Of a stretch of 64,000 nt of DNA, positions 26,481 to 36,400 are shown in pieces. The DNA is from Allomuricauda sp. (GTDB taxonomy: Bacteria; Bacteroidota; Bacteroidia; Flavobacteriales; Flavobacteriaceae), in contig JASBTQ010000042.1 of NCBI GenBank assembly GCA_030148335.1, forward strand, positions 62,001 to 126,000. Reading direction: 5' to 3'. The notes beneath the pieces were generated by a model that did no database searches, had not been told where the DNA came from, and saw only the letters and a list, made by a program, of their open reading frames with translations. The position numbers were made by a program, and so were the translations under genes. Numbering within the stretch: position 1 is the first letter of the stretch; the number at the start of each line of letters is the position of its first letter.

Positions 26481-29276
26481 CTAGAAGTTCAAAATATACT
26501 CTATGAGGTTATCCTCGTGCGGAAGGTCGAACTTTTTGCGCAGCCTATAGCGTTTCATTTCAACGCTTTTTACGGATATATTGAGGAGCGGAGCTATTTC
26601 TTTTGACGAAAGGTTCAGCCTTAAATAGGCACAGAGCCGGAGGTCGTTGTTGGTCAGGCTGTCGTGTTTTGCCTTGATCCTTTTCAGAAAATCCTTGTCG
26701 GCATTGTTGAAGGCATCCTCAAAAAACTTCCAATCGTCCTCACTGTTGATGTTCCTGTCTATCTCCCTGAGCACGGATTTGATGTTGTTGTCCTTGTTGG
26801 GAATGCTGTTCAACTGTGATTTCAAAGAGGAAAGAAATTTGTTCTTCTTCAGGATGCTCATGGTGGATATGGCCAGCTCCCTACTCTTGTTATCTATCTC
26901 ATCCTGGAGTTTCTCGTTCAATAATTGGGAAATCCGTTCCTTTTCTTGCAGTTTTCTCCGTTCCAGTTCCTTTTGGTTCTTCTGGATGAGGGACTCCTGT
27001 TTTTTCCTGTAATACCTTTTATAAATTCTATGGATCAAGAAAAACAACAGGGACACCGCAAGGATATAGAGAAAGACGGCCAAGTTCGAAAGATACCAAG
27101 GGCGCAACACGGAAAAGCTGTAGGAGGCCACATTTTCGGTGAGGTTGTTTCCCGCCATGGCCCTTACACTAAAAGTGTATTCCCCAAAGGGCAGGTTTTT
27201 AAAAATGGTCTCTGGGATGTCGGACCAATCGCTCCAATCGTTGTAAAGACCTTCCAGCCTGTGTTGGTACCTCACCTCGGTATATTTGTCAAACTCAGGG
27301 ACACTGTACTCGAAAATCAGATTGTTGTCGGCATATTTGAATTCTCCTGCCAGTTGCATAGGCGCCTTAGTGGAGGCATCACGGTAATCCCCGTAGTAGA
27401 TTGTGTTGATCTTGATGCTGCTTGTCATCGGTCTCACCTTGTCCAGATTGAGGGACACATATCCATTAGAGCTTCCGATGAGGTACTCGTTCTCCGCGAT
27501 CATGGAAATATTCTCAAAACCGGAAACACCCAAATTGCTTCTCAGTGCACTGGGCATGGAGATGTGGGTGTCGCTCAATTTTCCGCTCAAGGTGCTTTGA
27601 GTGATGTATTTTATCCCATTGTCGGTGAAGAACCACAGTTTTTGACCCGAAGTGTCCGGGATAATGATGCTGATCGGCCTTTCATTTTCCTTGAATACCA
27701 TCTGGGTCATACTGCTGTCCAGGGAGATTTGTCTTAATTGATTTTCAATGGAATAAATACCCGTATTGGTTTTGTAATACAATCGATCCTTGAACTGGAA
27801 AATGTTTGAGCTGTGTCCGATGGGTTCCACGTTCGTCATGTTTGTTACGCGTCGGAGGTCTGGATCCAGTTCAATATGGTATAGCCCCTTTTGTTCATGG
27901 TTGACCACAACTTCGAGGGAATCCAATTCAAAAAAGCGACTGGAAATGGTGAACCCCTCCACAACATTACGCAGCGACCATGCACCCATTTTCTTCTCCA
28001 GAACACTGAGGCCATTGTAATTTCCTTGCAGGATAAGGTTTTCGGAATGTTTCAAGGGTTTTACGGCCCAAGTGCCCCTAAAATCGGATACGAGTTCCGC
28101 TCGATCTTCTTCCACCACAAAAGTTCCACTGTTATGTCCACAGAAAATGGTGGAGTCCACCAATTGAAGGCTCCAGACCTGGCCTTCCGTGCCACTTACC
28201 AGTTTAAATTCATCGGAAACATCGGTCCTTCTTGAAAAAAGGCCCTGATTGGTGCCCAAGTACAAACGGTTTCTGTGGCGCATGGCGGCATACACCAACC
28301 CAATCTTGCCCAGTTTGTCCACATATTCGTTGAAGGGCGAGTATAGATTGATGACGCTGAGGCCGTTGTCCAGCCCAAGCCATAGATTGTGATCCATGTC
28401 CTCAAAAAGTGAAAGAACGGTGTTGTTGTTGAGCCCCTTGGCCTGATTGATGTTCCGTATCAGCTTGCCTTCCTTCGATAAGTGATAGAAACCATTGGAA
28501 ATACTGCCGAGCACAAAGGTGCCATCATCCAATCTGATGCTGCTATACAGTTTGACGAACGTGTCATCCATATCCGTTGGCCATGGAGTAAGTGTTTCAA
28601 AATCATATAGGTAAAATTTTGCATCCTCAGTAATGACCAAAAGAACATCGCCTAATTCATACAGGCCAATGATGGATCTGTTTGTCAAGATGGGGTCATT
28701 TTCCACTAATACAGGTTCTCCGTTTTCAATGGTGAAAAGCCCCTGTTTGGCCCTTTGAAAATAGACTTTGTCCTTGATCAGATGTAGCTTGGCCTTTGCC
28801 GAGTTGGCCTCCAGTACCCTAAAAGTATCCTCTGCGTTGTCATAGATGTAGATCCTGTCTAATGATTGGAACAACACCCAATGATCCAGGGCCATAATGT
28901 CCCAAAATTCCTCATCTTCGGAGAGCGGGGAATCCAATCGGTCCGATAGCGAAGTGTAGGAAAGTTGTCCGGTGTCCCCCTTGGTCCAGAAACCAAATTC
29001 CCGATACGACCCCGTATAGATTTTGTCCCCAATGGCCTTTACCGACCGAATGATGGAGGGGGAAGGCAATTGGTATTTATGCCAGGTGTTCCCGTCAAAT
29101 TCCAATAGACTAAAATGGTTGGCAATGTATATGTTCTTAGTGGACGATTGGGAAATGCCCCAATTTTGGTATTCCCCATCGTATTCTTTTGGACCATAGT
29201 TCTGGATAGGGGGCAGTTCTTGGGAGAGCAATCCCCAGCAGCAAGACAATAGAAAATATGTAATAAAGTGCCTCAA
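26481..29276 (-). CDS. Propeller / Y_Y_Y / LuxR-type membrane-spanning transcriptional regulator
   Basis: About 931 aa from a TTG at 29276, which gives a clean signal peptide (RHFITYFLLSCCWGLLSQ). A TTG at 29330 would add 18 residues, and no ATG is suitable. The large periplasmic part holds two-component-regulator propeller repeats (SLFEDMDHNLWLGLDNGLSVI is the clearest blade) and a Y_Y_Y domain (VRYQHRLEGLYNDWSDW). One membrane helix follows at about residues 727-749, then a basic coiled coil. A LuxR-type helix-turn-helix forms the last 60 residues (LTNNDLRLCAYLRLNLSSKEIAPLLNIS). There is no histidine kinase or receiver domain. It lies directly upstream of SusC on the same strand, so it probably senses a beta-glucan product and activates the locus. 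Confidence 0.92.
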   Translation of the reverse strand: MRHFITYFLLSCCWGLLSQELPPIQNYGPKEYDGEYQNWGISQSSTKNIYIANHFSLLEFDGNTWHKYQLPSPSIIRSVKAIGDKIYTGSYREFGFWTKGDTGQLSYTSLSDRLDSPLSEDEEFWDIMALDHWVLFQSLDRIYIYDNAEDTFRVLEANSAKAKLHLIKDKVYFQRAKQGLFTIENGEPVLVENDPILTNRSIIGLYELGDVLLVITEDAKFYLYDFETLTPWPTDMDDTFVKLYSSIRLDDGTFVLGSISNGFYHLSKEGKLIRNINQAKGLNNNTVLSLFEDMDHNLWLGLDNGLSVINLYSPFNEYVDKLGKIGLVYAAMRHRNRLYLGTNQGLFSRRTDVSDEFKLVSGTEGQVWSLQLVDSTIFCGHNSGTFVVEEDRAELVSDFRGTWAVKPLKHSENLILQGNYNGLSVLEKKMGAWSLRNVVEGFTISSRFFELDSLEVVVNHEQKGLYHIELDPDLRRVTNMTNVEPIGHSSNIFQFKDRLYYKTNTGIYSIENQLRQISLDSSMTQMVFKENERPISIIIPDTSGQKLWFFTDNGIKYITQSTLSGKLSDTHISMPSALRSNLGVSGFENISMIAENEYLIGSSNGYVSLNLDKVRPMTSSIKINTIYYGDYRDASTKAPMQLAGEFKYADNNLIFEYSVPEFDKYTEVRYQHRLEGLYNDWSDWSDIPETIFKNLPFGEYTFSVRAMAGNNLTENVASYSFSVLRPWYLSNLAVFLYILAVSLLFFLIHRIYKRYYRKKQESLIQKNQKELERRKLQEKERISQLLNEKLQDEIDNKSRELAISTMSILKKNKFLSSLKSQLNSIPNKDNNIKSVLREIDRNINSEDDWKFFEDAFNNADKDFLKRIKAKHDSLTNNDLRLCAYLRLNLSSKEIAPLLNISVKSVEMKRYRLRKKFDLPHEDNLIEYILNF

Positions 29277-29393
29277 TCCAGTCAGATATTTTTTCAGTTG
29301 ATGGATGGTGAAGATAAAAAAATAGCACAATACTTGAGCCCAGACTTTTTGGCGCTAGGGTCAATAGTGGAGAATGTGGGAGATGGAAAAGTA

Positions 29394-30611
29394 TTACGGA
29401 CAGAATGCTTTCTCCCTTTCCCGTTTGGCAATGGATTTTTGGAAATAAAGGATGGCGATCCCGATGCCTGCTCCCATCAGTGCAAGCAAGGCTCCCACAA
29501 TACTGGAATAGGGCACCCCGAGTCCAAAGACCATGGGGAGGCCCCCGAGATAGGCTCCCGAAGCGTTGCCCATGTTAAAAGCACTTTGGTTCATGGATGA
29601 CCCCAGTTTCTCTGCCCCTTTTGCAGCTTTGATGATGGCCGTTTGGATGGGAGTTGCTACAGAAAAGGTAATCACACCTATGATAAAACTGATGATGAAA
29701 ATGGCAATGGCACTGTTGGCCATCAGTGCATTGGCAATGAGAATAACGGTCATGCTGAGCAAACTAATGACCACAGATTTGACAGGGCTGAAGATCTCTA
29801 CCATCTTGGCGCCCAAAAAGTTACCGACAAACATCCCCAATCCGGCAACGATCATTACATAGCTCACACTGGTTTCAGGGAGTCCGGTGACCGAGATGAC
29901 CAATGGGGCGATATAGCTGTACCAAGCAAAAAAACCTCCTGTGCCCACCGTGGTCAGGGCTATCAGGGCCCATAATTTTTTGTTCTTGATCCCTTTTGTC
30001 GCAGGTTGGCCCTCCTGGGTCTCCAATTCGTCGAACGAATCCTTGGGCATCCAAAAGAAGAGACTCGCCAAAGTGGCCAGGCCGGCTATTCCAACCAGTA
30101 AAAAGGATAAGCTCCAGTGCCACTCTTGTCCAATATAGGTCCCGAGCGGAACGCCTATCACGTTGGCGATGGTGAGTCCTGAGAACATGATCGCCATGGC
30201 CTGTGCTGCTTTTCCGGGTTTGGCCAAGTAGCCCGATACCACCGCTCCTATCCCAAAAAAGGCACCGTGGGGCATCCCTGATAAAAATCGGAACAGGAGC
30301 ATGACCCAATAGTTGTCCGAGAATGCGGATAGGGTATTGAAGACCGTGAACCATAGCATCAGGAACAAAAGTGATTTTTTTGGGGTAAGCTTGTTGGTCA
30401 ACCGGGCCATAAAAGGGGCACCGACTACGACACCCATGGCATAAATAGCAATAAAATGGCCGGATTTGGGTATGGAAATCTCCATGGACTGCGCAATGTT
30501 CGGAAGGATGCCCATGATCACAAATTCCGTTAGACCAATGCCAAATCCACCTATGGCAAGGGAAAGCAAGGCTTTTTTATTGGTATGTCCCAGATTGTTG
30601 TTCAAGCTCAA
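29394..30611 (-). CDS. Major facilitator superfamily transporter (AraJ/sugar-efflux-like)
   Basis: About 405 aa, twelve predicted membrane helices. The N-terminus NKKALLSLAIGGFGIGLTEFVIMGILPNIAQ and the loop-2/3 motif GAPFMARLTNKLTPKKSLL fit the AraJ/PbuE-type arabinose-efflux MFS group. The reading frame is open up to 30683, but a TACTTTTG minus-7 box at 30637-30644 lies inside that extension. I therefore place the start at the TTG at 30611 (next codons AGC TTG AAC). The substrate is unknown; relatives export sugars, purines or drugs. It lies next to the beta-glucan locus on the same strand, but its own promoter argues against an obligate link. Confidence 0.9.
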   Translation of the reverse strand: MSLNNNLGHTNKKALLSLAIGGFGIGLTEFVIMGILPNIAQSMEISIPKSGHFIAIYAMGVVVGAPFMARLTNKLTPKKSLLFLMLWFTVFNTLSAFSDNYWVMLLFRFLSGMPHGAFFGIGAVVSGYLAKPGKAAQAMAIMFSGLTIANVIGVPLGTYIGQEWHWSLSFLLVGIAGLATLASLFFWMPKDSFDELETQEGQPATKGIKNKKLWALIALTTVGTGGFFAWYSYIAPLVISVTGLPETSVSYVMIVAGLGMFVGNFLGAKMVEIFSPVKSVVISLLSMTVILIANALMANSAIAIFIISFIIGVITFSVATPIQTAIIKAAKGAEKLGSSMNQSAFNMGNASGAYLGGLPMVFGLGVPYSSIVGALLALMGAGIGIAILYFQKSIAKREREKAFCP

Positions 30612-30636
30612 AGTCTTTTTGTAGTAAAGGAAGCAG

Positions 30637-30644
30637 CAAAAGTA
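30637..30644 (-). promoter_or_regulatory. Promoter minus-7 element for the MFS gene
   Basis: TACTTTTG on the minus strand, with TTG (complement of 30669-30671) as a possible minus-33 box. It lies 26 bases before the TTG chosen as start and decides against the longer open frame. Confidence 0.6.
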
Positions 30645-30935
30645 CGGAGGATTCGGGAAAAGGCCTGCAAGCATTTTTTCCAAAACCTATTTGATATTAT
30701 CTTTTGTGGAAAACCAAGCTAATCAAAAACAGAAAGTGAACAAGAGCCGCTTTGGTTGGAACAGCCCTGGACAAAGGTGACAATTCAATAAAATTCAAAA
30801 AATGAGCTAATGTTTTTGAAGAAAAAAATAGGCCAGGGCTGTTTTATGTGTCCAATGTAAGCCCATGGATGCCAACATGGGGAAATCCTTATCCAAGATT
30901 ACCCTTGCCGATGTAGGAGAACTCTTTTTATAATG

Positions 30936-30964
30936 CAAAAGCCCCAGCTACTTGAAGCGGGGGC
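30936..30964 (-). terminator. Terminator-like hairpin downstream of the AraC pair
   Basis: On the minus strand GCCCC-C-GCT / AGC-T-GGGGC forms a stem with one C-T style mismatch and a six-base loop, followed by TTTT. It lies about 230 bases after the stop of the short AraC gene and would end its transcript. Confidence 0.55.
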
Positions 30965-31193
30965 ATCCGTTTACATTGATATCATGGGAAAAGGCGGGCG
31001 GGGAAGGAATATGATAGCTAATTCAAACAGACTCCTGAGAATTCAACAAAACTTAATGGATTTTGTCTTTTTAGAAGTAAGTCCTATTGCCGCCCAGCCT
31101 TGTTTCATCATCTATGACAAAGCAACCTATTAGTGGGGCCATAAGAGTACTTTTAAAACGGCAAGTACTTGTTTTAACATAAATTTTCTTTCT

Positions 31194-31661
31194 TCAGGCT
31201 ACTTGCATTTCATACTTGTGGGCAGCACTCCTATAATCATTGGGGCTGATTCCTATATTCCTTTTAAAGGCGGTATAGAAACTGTTCTTGCTGTTGAAGC
31301 CTACTTCATACATGATGGCTTTGACGCTCATGCTTGGATTGGATGTCAATAGGCGTTTTGCTTCCTTGATACGGTATTCGTTCAAGAACGAATAAAAGTT
31401 CATGGAAAAATAGGTGTTGATGACCTGTGATACTTTGTATCTGTTGTGCTTGATATGTTTCGCAAGGTCATCAAGGCCCATATCGTTGTTTCGATATATT
31501 TTGTCCTCATCGAAGGCTTTCATGATCTTGGTCCTTATTTTAAGGGCCTGCTCTTTGGTCAATCCAGACTTTTCATACTTTTTCTGATTGCTTTGTGAAG
31601 TTATTTTGTTGTCCTGTTCGTTAAAATACTTCAATACGATTTGTTGGAGTACTCTTTTCAT
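31194..31661 (-). CDS. Short AraC-family DNA-binding protein lacking a sensor domain
   Basis: 155 aa. After a 27-residue basic start, the segment KYEKSGLTKEQALKIRTKIMKAF and a complete double helix-turn-helix domain (GLDDLAKHIKHNRYKVSQVINTYFSMNFYSFLNEYRIKEAKRLL through AYEVGF-like MYEVGFNSKNSFYTAFKRNIGISPNDYR) can be read. The KYxKSGLT lead-in is the one found right after the last membrane helix in membrane-bound AraC regulators, such as the neighbour at 31739-33250. This protein therefore looks like the cytoplasmic half of such a regulator without its membrane sensor. It is 77 bases downstream of that neighbour, in the same direction. It could compete for the same operators, or could be a decaying duplicate. 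Confidence 0.85.
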   Translation of the reverse strand: MKRVLQQIVLKYFNEQDNKITSQSNQKKYEKSGLTKEQALKIRTKIMKAFDEDKIYRNNDMGLDDLAKHIKHNRYKVSQVINTYFSMNFYSFLNEYRIKEAKRLLTSNPSMSVKAIMYEVGFNSKNSFYTAFKRNIGISPNDYRSAAHKYEMQVA

Positions 31662-31738
31662 TTGATTGATGATGTTTTGATTGATGACTGCATATTTACC
31701 TTCGGGAGAGGGTTTATATAGGTGTTCCCGATAAGAAT

Positions 31739-33250
31739 TTACGTTTTACGGATGCTGTTCAGGTATTGGCTGGGTGTAAGTTCGGTGTCTTTTTTGAAGG
31801 CCTTGTTGAAGGAGACTTTGTTGTTGAATCCCACTTCATAGGCAATGTCGATGATGTTGAGTTCGTTCTGTTTTTTCAGAAGTTCCTTGGCTTCCCTTAT
31901 CCTAAACGTGTTCACAAACTCATGGAAGTTCATTTCAAAATGCTCATTGATCAGTTGCGAGGCATTGTGACGGGTGGTGTCCAGTTTTTCTGCCACCATG
32001 TCCAGGCTGATGTCATTTCTCAGATATAGTTTTTGGTTGTGGAACAGGTCTTGGAGAACCTCTTTGAGTTCTAGGGAAAGGCTATCGGTGAGTCCTGATT
32101 TTACATACTTTGGAAACAATGGGTGGGTATAGTTGTAGAGGCCGTTGAATACATCGGGCTGCATATTGGCCGCATAACCTATGTAGAGTACCATCAAACT
32201 CATCATCACTAGGGGCACATGGTAGGAAAAACCACTATTGATTCCCATAATTACAAGGGTCCCGTAGATAAGATAGGCAATTACATAGCACACATGGATT
32301 GCATACATATTTTTTTGCCACATATAGGTTCTCTTGCTCCGTCCGATATGGTTTTTGGAAATGGTGCGATGGACCAAATAGGCATAAATGGCCAATGAAA
32401 ATGCCTTGAGGGCCACCAATATCAGTAGTTTTGACGAATCCCCGGGGTTCAGGTCTTCTTGGAGCCTGTTCAACATCAAACTTAATTTGGCATCCCTGGA
32501 GAGCGAGTACACCTCGATTGTCATATATATGGTCAAGGCTAGGGTAGGCAAAAAATGCCACAGTTCCCTGGAAAACAGGTTTTTGGATTGTGATACCCGT
32601 CTAAAATAAAGGTATAGCAATGGCCCGTACAACAAAGCAGACCAAGTGGATATCAAATAGCTATGTGGAAATTGAAAAACGTAGTTGGTATTATTGATGC
32701 AGATGTTCAGAATGAAGAGGGAATGGATAAAAACAAATGCAGCGATGAAGATCCTGCCCTGTTTATCGATTTTTTTATTGATGAAAAGAACGAACATGAC
32801 ATAAAAGCCGATGATGGCCACAAAAAAATAGACTATGGACCATGTGGTGAGTTTGGGCAATACCGTCCCTGATATCTTGCTGAATTTCTCTGTGTCCCTG
32901 ATGGCATCAAAGCCTTCGTGCATCAGAAAGTTGGGGTGAAACTCTATTTTGAAATAATCATATATATAGGATGCGGCTTTATCGGGGTTTTTTTCCGCAG
33001 CCTCGCTCAGTGCCAATTTTTTAAGGATATATATTTGTTGGTCAGGCTCCATTGCACCCATGTTTTTCTCATAGATGGGTATGGCCTTTTTGTACCGATG
33101 GATATTGAAATAATAGTCGGCCCAGTCCAAAGAATCCTGAAAAATGATGGGTGCCTCGTCCGGGATAACAGTGGCAGGAACCCTTCCCCACGAGCTAACG
33201 ATATGGAGCAATAAAATAGTTAGGACAATAAGCCTAGGGAATTGCCTCAT
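31739..33250 (-). CDS. Membrane-bound AraC-family regulator with periplasmic TPR-like and 7TM region
   Basis: 503 aa. A signal peptide (about residues 1-22) leads into a periplasmic helical segment with TPR-like character (DSLDWADYYFNIHRYKKAIPIYEKN). Seven hydrophobic helices follow between about residues 137 and 360, then the cytoplasmic lead-in KYVKSGLTDSLSLELKEVL and a C-terminal AraC double helix-turn-helix (ISLDMVAEKLDTTRHNASQLINEHF; IAYEVGFNNKVSFNKAFKKDTELTPSQYL). It is presumably a one-protein sensor that passes an extracellular cue directly to DNA. It is divergent from the second SusC/SusD pair across a 249-base region and is the natural candidate to control it. The ligand is unknown. 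Confidence 0.93.
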   Translation of the reverse strand: MRQFPRLIVLTILLLHIVSSWGRVPATVIPDEAPIIFQDSLDWADYYFNIHRYKKAIPIYEKNMGAMEPDQQIYILKKLALSEAAEKNPDKAASYIYDYFKIEFHPNFLMHEGFDAIRDTEKFSKISGTVLPKLTTWSIVYFFVAIIGFYVMFVLFINKKIDKQGRIFIAAFVFIHSLFILNICINNTNYVFQFPHSYLISTWSALLYGPLLYLYFRRVSQSKNLFSRELWHFLPTLALTIYMTIEVYSLSRDAKLSLMLNRLQEDLNPGDSSKLLILVALKAFSLAIYAYLVHRTISKNHIGRSKRTYMWQKNMYAIHVCYVIAYLIYGTLVIMGINSGFSYHVPLVMMSLMVLYIGYAANMQPDVFNGLYNYTHPLFPKYVKSGLTDSLSLELKEVLQDLFHNQKLYLRNDISLDMVAEKLDTTRHNASQLINEHFEMNFHEFVNTFRIREAKELLKKQNELNIIDIAYEVGFNNKVSFNKAFKKDTELTPSQYLNSIRKT

Positions 33251-33284
33251 TTTTTTGATTGATGATGAATTGGGAACAAGTTAA

Positions 33285-33292
33285 CAAAATTA
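33285..33292 (-). promoter_or_regulatory. Promoter minus-7 element for the membrane-bound AraC gene
   Basis: TAATTTTG on the minus strand, 34 bases before the ATG at 33250. I see no matching element for the divergent SusC gene; the remainder of the 249-base region is very AT-rich. Confidence 0.5.
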
Positions 33293-33499
33293 GTGATCAT
33301 GACTACTGTTGGCGGGCCGTCAGAGTAAGCCCCGATAATAGTTTACCTTTTAAAATTAAAACATAAATTGTTGAATATCAAATAAATATAAAATTTATGA
33401 TTTTCTTGAAGCTCAATGTTAAAGTTTTGCCAAGGTATTTTATTGGAGAAGAGATTTGAAAACGTCAAATTCGTAATTGACTAATTCAAAAACATACAA

Positions 33500-36400
33500 A
33501 TGAAGACAAGGCTAAATGCAGTCCCGGTACTGCTATTTATGTTATTTGTGCAATTCGCATTGGCACAGAACAAGACAATTACGGGAACGGTGACCACCGC
33601 TCCTGATGGTATGCCGCTCCCTGGGGCAAACGTTATCGTAAAAGGGACCACAAATGGTGTCCAGACAGATTTTGATGGGAATTATTCCATATCTGTCAGC
33701 GAAGGACAAACGTTGGTCTTTTCATATTTGGGTTATAGTACCAGAGAAGAGGCTGTGGGAAATCGCTCGGTCATCAATGTAAGCCTAGAAGAAGATGCCC
33801 AGGCTTTGGAGGAGGTGATCGTAACGGCGTACGGTACCAGTACCAAGGAAGCTTTTACGGGCTCCGCTAGTGTGATTGGTGCCGCAGATCTGGAAGTGAG
33901 GAACGTGACATCCCCAATTGCAGCCATCGAAGGTAGAGCAACAGGTGTCCAGTTCACTTCCGCTTCGGGTCAACCAGGATCATCACCCGGCATAGTCATA
34001 CGGGGTGTGGGAACGCTAAATAGTTCGTCAGATCCCTTGTTCATTGTGGATGGAGTCCAATATGAGGGTTCGTTGAACACCATTAACCAAGAGGACATCC
34101 AATCATTTACCATTCTCAAGGATGCGGCTTCGACATCGCTATATGGGTCTAGGGCAGCCAATGGGGTGGTCATGATAACCACCAAGAGCGGTAAAAAAGG
34201 AGGGATAAAAGTAAATGCTTCCATGCAGTACGGTCTGGTCTCCAGAGGTATTCCTGCCTATGACGAGGTCACTCCCGGTCAATATTACGAAACCATGTGG
34301 GAAGCCTTGAAGAATTCCAGTGCAGGCGGTGGAGATCCTACGTATGCCTCTGCAAACATCTACAACAGCTTGGGTTACAACCCATTCAATGTGCCCAACG
34401 ACCAAATTGTGGGTACAGATGGTAGGCTCAACCCCAACGCAAATGTGATCTATCAGAGTCTGGATTGGTACGATGTCATGGACCGAACCGGTGTTAGACA
34501 GAACTATAATGTGAATGTTTCCGGCGGGGGAGAAGACCATACGGTTTTCTTCTCGGCATCCTATTTGGATGAGGAAGGGTTTGTGGTCACCTCGGGATTT
34601 GATCGTTTGACCACCCGTCTCAATGCTGAATTCGATGTAAGTGACCGTGTCAAGATCGGAGGTAGTGCCAATGTCACCATTACCGAAGCTATCGGTCCAA
34701 GCTCTGCTGGAACGGGAAGTATCGTAAACCCCTTTGGTTTTGCCAAGAACATAGGCTCCATTTATCCAGTCTATGTCAATGATCTACAGGGAAACCTTGT
34801 ACTTGATGCAGGTGGAAACCCAGTGTTTGATAATGGTGAAGGCTATCCTGAATATAATATTGGTTCAAGACCATTCAGCCAAGGACGCCATGCATTGCAA
34901 GAACTTCTGTTGAACGATGAAAGGGACAGGGACAACACCTATGGTTTCAGGTTCTTTACCGACGTTGAGATCTTTGATGGACTCAGGGCCAGGATCAATT
35001 ACGGTCGGGATATCAACGAAGGTCTGGAAAAGGAGTATGAAAACAATATTATCGGAGATGCCCAACCCACGGGAAGGTACAGTGAAGCAAGGTCTAGGAG
35101 ACAAGTGGAAAACTTCAACCAGATCTTGACCTATACCAAAAGCTTCAATGACATCCACAATGTGGAGATCACGGCGGGACATGAAAGCTTTGAGAGGACT
35201 TTTTCCGGCAGCACTTCGTTGGCCATCAGCCAAACGGCCGAAGGGATATATGAGTTTGACAACTTTGCCACGCCAGTAAGCTTGGGGGGTTCCACTACCA
35301 ATAAAACCTTGGAAGGTTACTTTATGAGGGCCAACTATAATTTCGACAATAAATACTATATCAGTGGTTCTGCCAGAAGGGATGGATCATCTGTGTTCAG
35401 CAAGGAATCCAGATGGGGTACTTTTTATTCCGTTGGTGCCTCTTGGCGAATAGACCAAGAAAGTTTTATGGACAATGTATCCTTTATCGATCAATTGAAG
35501 ATAAGGGGGTCCTATGGTGAAGTCGGTAACGATGCCTTGGGCGACCCGGTGGACTATTTTATATCCCAGCCTAGATATTCCCTTACCTCCAACGCAGGTA
35601 ATCCGGCCATCATCTATTCGGATATAGGCAACTCCGCTTTGCAATGGGAGACCATAGAGAGTTTTGATGTGGCATTGGAATTTGCATTGTTCAATAATTT
35701 CTTGGATGGTTCGGTCGAATATTACAAGAGAAATTCCTCAGATCTGCTCTATGACCTGCCCATCGCATTGAGTAATGGTTTGAACACGGTTCCAACAAAC
35801 ATTGGCGATATGTACAATTCAGGTTTTGAGATTGGCCTTACGACACATTTGATCAATCAGGATGACTTTAGGTGGGATGTTACCCTTCAGGCATCGACCT
35901 TCAAGAATGAGATCACCAGTCTGCCAGATCCCTTCATCAATGGCTCAAAGCGTTGGGCCGAAGGACGTTCACGATTTGATTTCTATCTTTTGAGAACAGC
36001 TGGTGTAGATCCAGAAACCGGGGATCAGCTGTTCCTCATGTTCGAATTGGATGATGATGGAAACAGTGTTCCCGTATTGGATGGGAACGGTGTCCAAGAA
36101 ACCACCAACGACTGGGAGGAGACTGAAAGGGCCTATACCGGGGACAGCTCCATTCCCGATGTTTTGGGATCTGTTGCGAACAGTTTGAGCTACAAAGGAT
36201 TTTCGCTCGACTTCCTGATTACCTACGGTATTGGTGGCAAGATTCTGGACAACGGTTATTCTGCCATGATGCACAGTGGGGATTTCGGAGATTCATACCA
36301 TCCAGATATCCTAAGGGCATGGAGACAACCCGGAGATATTACGGATGTGCCCAGATTGGAAAGTGGGAACCCAGATTTGGTGCGCACACAATCTGACCGT

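Larger units (their letters stand above)
30612..31193. other. 582-base stretch without a convincing gene
   Basis: Contains the MFS promoter, the AraC-side terminator hairpin, and a perfect 11-base inverted repeat AACAGCCCTGG (30760-30770) / CCAGGGCTGTT (30833-30843). A smaller repeat CCCATG/CATGGG lies at 30862-30881. A 66-codon open frame at 30933-31133 has no recognisable family and starts inside the terminator hairpin. I see no RNA gene and no transposase remnant. Confidence 0.6.

Noticed and set aside
30933..31133. 66-codon open frame in the long intergenic gap
   Set aside because: It begins inside a terminator-like hairpin, has no minus-7 element at a sensible distance and matches no family I know.
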